Source of the DNA: Stercorarius parasiticus
Taxonomy: Eukaryota > Chordata > Aves > Charadriiformes > Stercorariidae
Assembly (NCBI GenBank): GCA_013396915.1
Contig: VWZL01005037.1
Coordinates: 1,037,140-1,101,139, forward strand
DNA: 64,000 nucleotides
Reading direction: 5' to 3'
In this document: one piece after another, positions 1 to 9,480 of the stretch
Numbering within the stretch: the stretch's first letter is position 1
Layout: every line of letters begins with the position of its first letter
Translations under genes and position numbers: made by a program
Notes under the pieces: model-generated
Told to the model about the DNA's origin: nothing
Seen by the model: only the letters and a program-made list of their open reading frames with translations
Database searches by the model: none

Positions 1-1902
1 GAAGTTTAACACACAGAACTGTACTTGCTGTCATTCCAAGACTGACAATAACGATCACATTTACAACACGATTTCCAAAAATTCTACACTAGTTTCAACT
101 ACAGGAATAATACTGCTAGTATTTGATAGCGCTGTTCTGCACTGCTGGTCTGCTATGCTCTCTATGAGGATTTCAAAATATTCATGTACATGCTCTAATC
201 ATTTATTTCTACACTTGAACAAAAGAATACTAATAAAAATGTGCACAGTAACATGAAAAGCTTAACAGTTGCCTGGAGAGTTAAGGAACACATTTCCAAA
301 TGTACATGACTCTTTGCTTAGGCTGCTTTCCTAAAATACAACTTGTCATACAGGATTCGGAGGAGCCATAATTTGCAAGACCTTGTTTTAGGGTATGGAA
401 TAACTATTTACACAGTCCCCGGTCCAAAGCTATCATTGGTTTAGTCTCAGATTTCTCGGAAGACATACGCTGTGGCAGGATCAAGTAATTGACCTAGGAA
501 CTAAAGAGGATTTAAGTTCATCTAAAATTACAGCCCCCAAGGCCTGTACTCCAACCCACCTCATCTAAGAAATAAGTAAAATTTACTATGTGCCTGCTTA
601 GGGCACTGCATCAAAACGTGCCTTCCGGATCCAACTGCTGTGCTTCCGGAATGACTGTCAGAGTTGGGTCCCTCACTGCAAAAGCAGGGTAGGTCTGCAC
701 CTCTGCACAGGCAGACCTGCAGGCATCACAAGAACTTGCAAGACAAACGCATGGTATTAGGGAGTTCAAGTGCTGCTTAGACATTTTGCTGAAGTTTTTA
801 CATTACTGTTTTGGACTTACATACCCAGCATCCTGTTTTTTCTGAGAGAATCCTTTCTTTCAATCTGATCTAAAGTCAGTCTCTGCTCACCAGAATTCCT
901 GAAAACTGAAAATCAAGTTTGCACAAGTATGACTAAATTGCTTGAATACAGAACAGCAGAGCTTATAGTGCTACCTATACTAAGCATGGCCAAGAGCAAG
1001 GAAATATTGTAGATGCAGGTGAGTTACCCTCTATCTGGAGGAAAATTAGCAAAGTTTGAAAGGCTTCTTTGCCTGGCAAATATCTTCCATGTGATGGTAT
1101 TGGATTATTAACCACCTCATATGCCAGTAACCATTACTTTCACTGGAAAGTTAAAATATAGGGAATGTTTGAAGAGTAAAACTAGAAAAGGTGGTCCTAA
1201 TCTAGGTAAATTGGAGGAAAAACTGAAATTTTGAAATCTATACAATCTGTAAACCAGATGGCTCAGAGGGGAATTTAATTGTAATACATACAATCTAATA
1301 TGCCGCAGACACAGTCAATCCAGGTTACCATTTTTCCCCTAAAACAAATATTGCAGCAAGAGGACATACTGTAAATTGAAATTACAGAAGAACTCTAAGA
1401 CACGGGGAAGTAATTTTTTCCTTAACTAAAAAATATTCTGCAAGACAAATGTACAGAAGAAAACCCACTGCAGTCTTCCAGGAACAATCAAATATTATTA
1501 TACACGAAAGCTGGGATAGAAAAGTATGCCTTAATTTGTCAGCTGTTTTGCATTAAATCAAAATTTTTTAGGCCATTATATTTTTTCATACTGTGCATAC
1601 ATGTAAACAGAGAAGTTCAATTGTGTGACAGTTTGGAGACATGATGAAGAATTGCAATAAAAAGAGAAAATATAAAAGGTTGTGTGAGGGAGATGATAGT
1701 TATTTATTTTCTGGAATAAAATTTATTTGAGGAAACTATGGCTATGTGGAGAAGTGCAGACAGCCACAATCTTACTCAGCCTGTGCTCTAAGCTAGCTGG
1801 GAGCACACCAGATTTGCTCCAGTGCTGTGTAACCATACAGTGTGTTCGAGGTAAAAAGTTCTGCTGTGAGATCTGTCTGCATCCATCTTTGTAGACATGC
1901 CC
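1..1902. other. AT-rich non-coding stretch
   Basis: No open frame of note, no splice-flanked exon and no recognisable repeat family is visible. A 10-pair stem with one T-G wobble joins about 689-698 to 711-720 (AGGTCTGC against GCAGACCT in its core) around a 12-nt loop. I see nothing else that stands out. It reads as unique or heavily decayed intergenic or intronic DNA. Confidence 0.6.
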
Positions 1903-1927
1903 TAAATAAAAAAAAAAAAGAAAAAAA
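1903..1927 (+). repeat. A-rich tract preceded by AATAAA
   Basis: AATAAA runs directly into a nearly pure A tract broken by one G. This is the look of the 3' end of a retrocopy, or simply an A-rich simple repeat. The sequence to the left (about 1740-1900) resembles no transcript I know, and no target-site duplication was evident by eye. A chance simple repeat is equally possible. Confidence 0.45.
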
Positions 1928-2068
1928 TCTCAGTTTGCATATACTCTGTGAAAAATTCCTAGAGCTTGGCAGCTAAGCTCTCCAAGGATTCCTCTGCATT
2001 AAACAAGCACTATTCTTGGGCTGAGCCGGATTCACCACAATTTTCTCTGCAGTTGTTCCTCCTACCAT

Positions 2069-2178
2069 CTAGAGGCAGGGAAAATACTCCTCTAGGGGAG
2101 CCTGCAGTTTGTTCCCTGGTATTTGGGGAAATACCGGGGAATATTTCCCAGTATTCTTTTATCCTTCCTTGGGATAAA
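2069..2178. repeat. Cluster of short inverted repeats with a strong 15-bp hairpin
   Basis: The main stem pairs 2110-2124 with 2129-2143 around a GGGG tetraloop at 2125-2128. Thirteen pairs are Watson-Crick and two are G-T wobbles (2117/2136 and 2111/2142). Flanking it are CTAGAGG 2069-2075 against CCTCTAG 2089-2095, and TTTATCC 2158-2164 against GGATAAA 2172-2178. Several inverted repeats in 110 bp is more than the rest of the window shows. The cluster sits at the left edge of a GC-rich block, so it could be the terminal part of a mobile element or a structured RNA. I do not recognise a family. Confidence 0.6.
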
Positions 2179-2199
2179 GGGTAAGCGATAAAACAGGTA

Positions 2200-3110
2200 A
2201 GGATAAAAGAAAGGGTGCCGAACCCAGAACAGTTGGTAACTGAGGGTCGAGGCACACATGAGAGCCTGGAAACCAGAGCTGTGGTGAACACGTTCAGTAT
2301 GGAGGGCAGAAAGGCCTCATCCATGATGGTGCGGCAGGGGAGGCACCCAGGCAGCCTGCCCAAACCCCAGGAGCTATGGCCACCATAGCGTTACGCAGGG
2401 GGCTCAGTCCAGACCCTGAGCATTTCCCTGCCGCCAGCAGCTGGCTCTGAAATTCCCTCACATGTGAGGGCTTTCTTCCCCTCGCCTCCTGTGGCGGGCA
2501 GGTGATGGTGTTATCCTGCTCATAGCTGTTCTCGTTGCTTAGGAAATGGTGCTCCTGCAGGGCCCTGAGGGTGCTTACAGGCCTCGCAGCCCCTGACTGG
2601 CCTCCCCCGGTGCTCCCCCTACCCTGCCCAGGGCCCATTTCGGCCCCCGGGGTTGTCAGTCTCTCCCCCAGCTGTGCCAGCCAGCCATGGGCCCTGCCAC
2701 ACCAGGCCCATGGAAGAACCCATCTGTGAAGGAAGAACACAGGCTCACATCCCAGCCCGGCCTCGGCCCAGCCCCATCCCCAAAGAGGTGCCCGATGCCT
2801 GGGCTGCCCCTCCTTGTCAAACCCCTGCATATTGACCCTGCCTGCGGTAGGGTCTGATCAAGTAGGACCAATCATCGGCCTTGTTAATGGGAGCAGCAGC
2901 TTTTCATCACTTTCAGGTGTGCCTGGTACACAGTGCCATTTAAGCGTCCACCCAGGTTCGTACCTGCTCACGAGCCGCCTTGTAAATCCCTCAGCCGGTC
3001 CTAAGCAGTGGCCACAGCTGAGCACAGAGCGTCCAACAGCAACGGCACAGATGCCATAGACCCCACAGCGGCAGATTTTCACCCAGGCTACAGCCAGCAT
3101 CCCAGTAAAG
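2200..3110. other. GC- and CpG-rich block of unknown origin
   Basis: Base composition changes sharply from the AT-rich flanks to C- and G-rich sequence with many CpG dinucleotides, then returns to AT-rich by about 3120. CpGs still look fewer than base composition would predict, so this is not an obvious CpG-island promoter. A 9-bp perfect stem joins CCATGGGCC (2685-2693) and GGCCCATGG (2705-2713). An isolated block of this kind may be a relatively young insertion or a GC-rich non-coding transcript. No repeat family or protein domain was recognised. Confidence 0.5.
2294..2830 (-). other. 178-codon open frame, probably not a gene
   Basis: This is the longest ATG-to-stop frame in the window. 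It lies wholly inside the GC-rich block, where stop codons are rare by chance. The predicted protein is rich in Gly, Ala, Pro and Trp, with no domain, signal peptide or repeat I recognise. A mid-protein stretch of polar residues (about residues 92-112) looks more protein-like than the rest, but this is weak. A minus-strand acceptor-like pyrimidine-CAG sits near 2727. I treat it as a composition artefact unless transcript evidence exists. Confidence 0.15.
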
Positions 3111-4594
3111 AAGCACAGTCATGGGTGCAGGGCTTAAATCTGCTTTCCACTTACATTGTATAAGGAAGCATAAATAGCAGGTAAATGCCTCGTTTTCCTG
3201 TATTCGTCTCTATTAATGTCATTTCTAAGAATCACAGTCATTACCCAGAGAAGAAAAGAAAAAGACCAAACATTAAAGACTGTAAACGCTTTGTAGCATC
3301 ATCCATCCACTACTGTTTATGAAGATGAGGAGGCTCCATTGAAATAATAAAGTTATTTAAAGAAGAATAGATTAAGCCAGACGGTTGTCTCTTCTTCAGA
3401 ACTCTATAGAAAGGAAATGTTTTTTCAACTATTTAATCGATGGAAATTTATTGTTAACATTTAGTAACTAGAAATTTGACAGAAGTTTCCATTTAAATAT
3501 TTGTCTTAAATGTCTCATGCGCTGCTGTCTGAGGAGCAACATGCATAGAAAAGCACTCAAGAAGAACCTGGAAGAAAACAGCAAAGACCTAAGTTTTTAC
3601 TTACATGGTTCAGGAAGAAGGGATTGAGAAACACTATTTCCAAGTCCATTTGTGGACACAGCAAAAATTTTAAAAGGCTGTTCAAGACATGGTCTGCAGT
3701 AATAATAGAGAGAGTTCCTAAACAGCCACAAACTTAAGACAAGGACACATGTGAGATATAAAGGGATTCAAATTAATCCTGTCAGACCTTTAGCGCAACT
3801 GCATGTTTTTCCCTTTCTGTTGAATTTTTTAGCTATGACAAATGTCAACTCAGCACTGTTTACCAAAGTAGTTTTTATGTCCATATGCACAGATGTTTAA
3901 TTTGTGATTCAGGTGACTATCCCCACTGTCTAGCAGTGGGATGAATCTATGGAAGCACAGATCTCAGTTGTTCTCCTTGTGTGAAGAGAGCTGTGATCTG
4001 CCACATGGACATGCACAGCAATCCAAATTTAGCTAGCCTAGATTCCTGTACCTGTGTTTCCTGCTAGCTGCTTGGAGGCCTTCAGGGGCACCTAGCCAGT
4101 GGGAAACATTGGATTAAGGAATTTATGTGGAATTGAAGCCATCCGAATCTGGGCCAATGTCTCATCATTACTGCATATGTAGAAGTGGCTATCAGGAAAT
4201 TCATTCTACCTATTCATTTTATTGAGTTATTTTGATCATTTATGTGCACTAATTCATTCCCCACATTGCCAATAAGGTGTAGCAATCGAAAAGGCAGCAT
4301 GGTAAGTCACAGCAATGTAGCACAGCTCAAATCTTCAAAACAAATTCCTACACATTCATTAAAAAACTTGACAGTATGTTCCGCAAAGCTGGTAAAGCCG
4401 GTAAGGTAGTGCTGTTTATAGCAACATGGCTAATCAATGCACACGCATCTTTTCCTGCAAGGTTGCTCAAAGTAATTAGTAACAGTGATACAGGGAATTA
4501 GGAAGCAAAACTGAAAAATAGCGGGTATCAGCTACAAACCACTCAAACATAAGGACAGCAGGGTACAGAAAATTCTTGGCTAGAAGATACTTTC
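3111..4594. other. AT-rich non-coding stretch
   Basis: No gene, RNA gene or recognisable repeat is visible. The sequence holds ordinary AT-rich motifs and short A or T runs only. Confidence 0.6.
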
Positions 4595-4800
4595 TTCATG
4601 GGGGATTTTAGCTGCTCATAAATCTGTTGGGAAACAGATATATCCAAGCATGCTGTGTCAAAGAGAGAATTTCATCATTTGCAAAAAAAGGCAAAACTGC
4701 CCTACATCTAATTCTTACTGAGAGGATGGAGCTGCCTGAGGATATGAAAATAAAGGAATATCCTGGAGCCAAGAACCATAAGCTGTTTAAATTTAGTGTG
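4595..4800 (+). mobile_element. Decayed CR1-type LINE fragment, ORF2 endonuclease region
   Basis: Translating from 4595 gives F-M-G-D-F, then an in-frame stop at the place of a Pro-Asp pair, then I-C-W-E. This matches the G-D-F-N...D-I-C-W motif of the CR1-clade apurinic endonuclease domain. After a frame change near 4700 the translation reads L-H-L-I-L-T-E-R, then K-I-K-E-Y-P-G-A-K-N-H-K-L-F-K-F-S-V. That corresponds to the CR1 pattern L-D-L-[LIV]-L-T-N-[RK]-E...G-S-L-G-x-S-D-H-x-[ML]-x-E-F. The catalytic Ser-Asp-His triad position now reads Lys-Asn-His. An internal stop and a frameshift show it is long dead. Related sequence may continue to about 5100, but I cannot follow it. Orientation is plus. 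The subfamily is not determined. Confidence 0.75.
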
Positions 4801-4902
4801 GCAAATGATGGATCCATTGCAGAGTACAAAGACAAATGAGCAAACTTACATTAAGTCATCTAAGCTAAGTTCTTGGCCATTTCAAAGTCAATATCAATGT
4901 TG

Positions 4903-4937
4903 TCATTGACTTCAAGGGGTCCAGAATTTCATTTCTG
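4903..4937. repeat. Probable ancient amniote repeat scrap
   Basis: The core CATTGACTTCAAGGGG followed by a CCAGAATTTCA-like tail resembles a motif dispersed in bird, turtle and crocodilian genomes, where the usual form has CATTGACTTCAATGGGG. I recall the pattern but cannot name the family with certainty. It lies about 100 bp downstream of the CR1 endonuclease relic and could belong to the same old insertion. Confidence 0.35.
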
Positions 4938-7900
4938 ATTAATAAAATGCATGGAAGATGACTGAGGAAGGATATTAAAATCTTCCTCTTTTCTACTGCT
5001 CTTAAACAAAGAAGCAGCCAATGTCGCTTCACAAGAAAAGAGCCTGAAGTTTGGTAAAATAAATACAAAACTCTACTGAAATTAGAAGATAACCAAATTA
5101 GATTACTTTATAGCCAACGGAACACCCTCTATCACTGTAGGATAAAAGTTGTAAAAGAAAAGAATAAAAAAGAAATGTTTAGGGGCTATGAGAACAAAAA
5201 AGATTTAAAGTGTTCCTAAAATTCCTAATGAGAAAGTCCTTTCAATAGAAAAGGAAAATTACATTTATAACAATTCAGAATTATAAAGATGATGAACTAT
5301 TATTTAAAAATATGCCCTTAACAATAATAAAAATGAAAAAGAATGGAAGACGGTAAAGATAAATGTGAACAATTAACAAAGAGGGCTTCATATTAATTGA
5401 CTCTTACAAAAGAGCAGATAAGAGCACATTTCACAGATTTGAACACAGCTGAGTCAGCCCTCCTTAATGTTATTGTCCTCTGATATTAAGAGTTTCTACA
5501 AACATGTTTTGTACCGTTGACAAATATTTGCTGAAAAGCTACTGGAAGAAGGGAGGAAGTTTGTCTGCAAGAAAATTGCAGGAAGCCTAGCAATTACCTT
5601 CTACTTAGATTAATCACTGAAGTCTTTGTCCTGGAAGTCATGGCTCAGTTTAGGTATCCAGAGGCACACAGATGTCTTTCTGAGAGTCAATCCTACTAAA
5701 AAAAATAAAACAAATAATACATAAACCTCTTATCCGGGCAGGAGCAGTTAAGAGAATTACTGTAAGGAATAAAACTTTGCCAAAGTATTCGGTGTAAGTT
5801 GGAATTGCTAGGTGTCTCAGAGTGTTAAATATAGGATCAAATAGAGGATCATGAGAATGCCACTGTGAACAAAGAGCAAGATCATGAAGGAAGGTAACCA
5901 GTTCCTAGAAACTGAATCTTTCTGGAGAAATCTTTTAAACAGTGTTCAGTAAGAAAACATGATTCCATCATTTACATGATGATGATGGTGAAAGCTTCTT
6001 TCTCTGCTGTCTTTATGTCTGTAAATTTGGTTCCAGCCATTTTAACATCAGGAACTGCTGCTTCCCTCGTTTCTCTCTTTTCTTACCGCTTTAGGCATTA
6101 ACAGTCAGGAATCTGTTAATCTGCGGAGCATGATTTATCTTGATTAACATTAACAATGTATCACTACTTCTTTACTGGTTGACTTACTGAGGGGGAAATT
6201 TAATGAACTCTTCACCTGGCTTTTTTATCCACTTTTTTTCGTGGTTTAAAACATAATGAAAAGCACACAAAATGCTCTTCCACTTTTACAAATGAGGAGA
6301 TTCCTTGGCTCAGCGTGATCAAATGCCATTGTCACAGGTGCAACATTGAACCAAAATGGCAGCAGCTCCCACCCTCAAGAAAAACCATCGCAGGCACCAA
6401 AGGGAACATGCTTTCTTATCCCCAGCTCCTCCTCCTCCCTGAGGCAGGGAGGGACTGTAACTGGAGGACATGGGAAGACACAGGTATCCGTGTGTTTATT
6501 AGTATGTATTATGGAGACACCTACTCTCTTGCTCTTGCATTCGTCCACCCCAGGCTCTTCCAGTAGCGCCACTAATCAAGCTCTTTCATTTGGAAACCCC
6601 TGCTATAATTTCACTGCAGATGGAGCAGAAAGAAACACTCCTTCAACTTGAATTTTAAAAATATTGTTTTCTGCAAACACAGCTAGCAATTCTAACAAAT
6701 TCTTAGTCCTTTTCCAGCCAAGTTCGTCCAGTCCAAATTATAATTACACATAGCCAGGAAAGTCATACTGTACCCATATTAACTTGGACTAATCTTGCAA
6801 AACAGTTCTTGGAGGAAGGCAAATGCTCGGTGTGTTGGTTTATATGGTGATGTGCAGAAGGATTGCTGATAAATAACACTGGGACTAGAGTAAAGATTCT
6901 CCAGAAATAATCTACAATATGACAAAATGAAGGCTACAGAGTCATTGAGATATTAAATATGAAAGACCTTTCCGATTTACTTACAGCATTCAGTATAACG
7001 GATTTATTAGCAGTTCCTATCTTTATGGTAAATGATGCATAAATGATGGCAAAGGTGTACAAGAGAACTGTATAAAGACTCTTGCAGAGTGAATAAATTG
7101 GTTGAGTGCCAGCTTTTCTAAGGGTGAATGCTTCCACTGACTTGTTTAGGGCATATCATGCAATGATGGATGTAAAATTACAACATTTTAGAATGCCAGC
7201 AGTTCAAGGGAAGATTCCAAATTTATGAGGGACAACACTCTTATTCCAATAAACCAAACACGTGGCCTCAGCCTCTCCCTGCAGGAGAATCATTTTTCTA
7301 TTCCAAGGCAGGAGAGGTGGAACAAAGCACCTTGTATGAACAAGAGCTCTATTTTACTGTATAAAGGGGAAGCTCAGCTGGAGACCAGACAAAGATGTAT
7401 TTTTTTGTTTTGTTTTCATAGTTGTACCTGTGTATTTTTAAGGCAATCATTTCCACATGTAGTAATGTCATTTTGAAATGAGACCAGCATTCCAGTGAAC
7501 CTTCTGCAAAATCCCCGGCTTCTTTTGTGCCATAGTCCGTTGCCATTTCCACAGGGCTTTTATAATATACATAGGGAAAATGTCAATTCAAATTCAAAGA
7601 CAGAGAACACCTTTTTTGATGAAGCATCCTGTATATCATGTACTAGCTGGAGGTGTTCTCTGCTGCTTGACAGGAAACAATGACATGACAAGCGGGGAGA
7701 GAAGGAGCTTTTAACTAGTTTAATGTGCAGAGAGTTGGCACTCACTGAAAAGTCATTTGCCTGCTTGCTATTTTTTTTAAGTATGTCTTTTTCCTTTGAC
7801 TTGTCATTACTCCTGTAATATACAATTTTGTCTTCTGTTTGTAATTTTCTGCTGCAGTGATTCCAAAGGTTCAAAATAATCTCTTTCTATCTTACTAGAA

Positions 7901-8933
7901 ACAAGATAACAGAATGTGTATCTAAATAGTTTGCTTATTCCAAAACCCAAATGAGGTCCCATTTAGTATAGCTTTCACTGCTATACTTTTCTTACTGCTG
8001 CTGCAGAGGCCTTACAGGTGTTACAGTGCTTGTGCTCTATACTTTTAATTCTTCCTGGGAGCGATTTGGGCCAAAGGCATTTTTCATAAAAGAAAGCGGT
8101 CAAGATTAGTTCTAAATGGCAATCTGTTAAGCACTGTTCTGTGGACAAAAAAAAAAGTCAGAAATTGCCCTTTTCTTTTGGGAGAGAGAATTAGTCTATT
8201 AAGTGCAAGGCAACACAGAATTCTAATTCAAGCTAAATAACATATTTTGAGCTGTTATCAGGCACATTACATGACATTAAAGATAAAATTTAAGAATCTG
8301 TAGAATTTCTGTCATTCTTGCATGCAGTTTATTTTTCAAGTTAAGCTTTCAAATATTGAAAGTTCACATTCAGTGCCTTGATCAAAAATGATAAATGAAC
8401 TACTGAATTAGAAGAAGATGCTGCTATTATTTTAACCAGTAAACTAACTCAGGGTTAATCTGGGTGTTATTTAGCCTATTGAAAGTGTTTTGAGTGAACA
8501 TATGGTTTCTATTGTGAAATCAAGGCACAGTTTTAACTATGAATATAGATAATTACCCTTTGGACTTTAAACATTTATATGTGTCACGTTATGTTGGAGC
8601 ATTTTTCATGGTCAAGAGGTTGAAAGGTTATAGAGTCGAAAATTTAAATTGAGTGTGTTTGAGTAAAACTATCCAGTGTAATGATAGTACAATTCACTAC
8701 TGCTCTCTCTTGGAAAGAGGTAGTAATAACACTCGGTGAGCATGAGCAATGTAGCAGGCTATTTATTTAAATACAGATTGTTATGGTAAAAGATTTTAAT
8801 ATGAGAATTACAGGAATTCAACCACAGTATATATTGCTAGAAAACCCCTGGTTACTGGCGCTTAATTTGATATATATACCCAGTATATATGGGGGCCTAA
8901 TTATAATGCTAACAATAAAACCTTTAAATAAAC
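4938..8933. other. AT-rich non-coding stretch
   Basis: No exon is recognised. Several 60-100 codon frames occur on both strands and look like chance. The part at 5950-6240 is repeat-free, with TAAT-type homeodomain cores and a GATTAACATTAAC run near 6140, and could be a conserved non-coding element (inference from texture only). The rest shows nothing. Confidence 0.5.
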
Positions 8934-8972
8934 TGTGTGTGTGTGTGTGTGCGCGCGCGCACACGCGCATGC
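8934..8972. repeat. 39-bp strictly alternating purine-pyrimidine run (TG/GC/AC)
   Basis: The run is (TG)n, then (GC)5, then ACAC, GCGC and ATGC, with no break in purine-pyrimidine alternation. It contains an 18-bp perfect palindrome at 8947-8964 (GTGT, five GC, ACAC). Alternating GC and GT are the classic Z-DNA-prone sequences, and the palindrome could also extrude as a cruciform. As a dinucleotide repeat it is probably length-polymorphic. Confidence 0.9.
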
Positions 8973-9059
8973 CTTAGAGCCAGGAGTATTGCTATATCCC
9001 CACCAATACGTTCTGCTCTTGATTTAGGCTTGAAAGTGTGTTTAGTTTTACTCCCTGAG

Positions 9060-9480
9060 TGTAGCCCTTGGCAACATCCCCTTCCAAGGAGCCAGACATT
9101 ATGTCTGCAGTGAGGATGGCTGAAGGACCCAGCGAGTATGTGCGAGGAGTACTAATGACTGTGCGGTGGCTGGCTCACAGCAGCCCTACCACCAGGCATC
9201 TGCCGGACTGACCCTGTCGGCCCAGGATGCCACCCCATCAGGGGCTCTAACAGCCTGTTAATAACATAGTTCATAGTGAGAGAAAGATAAAGGTGCTTCT
9301 GGTCCTTGGCCTACGGAGGCACGTTTTCACCCTGTCTTAACAACTGGAGGCATTTTGGGTGAGGTGAGCGCCTTCCCGTTTTGTCCTCATGGATCACAGA
9401 GGTGGTGAGCGCTAGGGGTACATTTCTCGGCAAGACAGGTCCTGAACCCGGGCTTATTTCTTCAGGGCTAGCATGCATTC
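9060..9480. other. CpG-dense block in AT-rich surroundings
   Basis: About 400 bp with many more CpG dinucleotides than the flanks, beginning and ending fairly abruptly. It contains short words such as GAGCGC, CCCGGGC and GTCGGCCC. No repeat family, open frame or promoter core is recognised. CpG retention fits a younger insertion or a stretch kept unmethylated. Neither can be decided from sequence alone. Confidence 0.4.

Noticed and set aside
2205..2230. GGGTGCCGAACCCAGAAC looks a little like a retroviral primer-binding site downstream of the hairpin cluster.
   Set aside because: It lacks the TGG start that pairs with tRNA CCA. No LTR ending in CA directly precedes it, and no retroviral coding sequence follows.
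2370..2670. Possible CpG-island promoter.
   Set aside because: CpGs are present but fewer than base composition would give, and no core promoter or first exon is evident.
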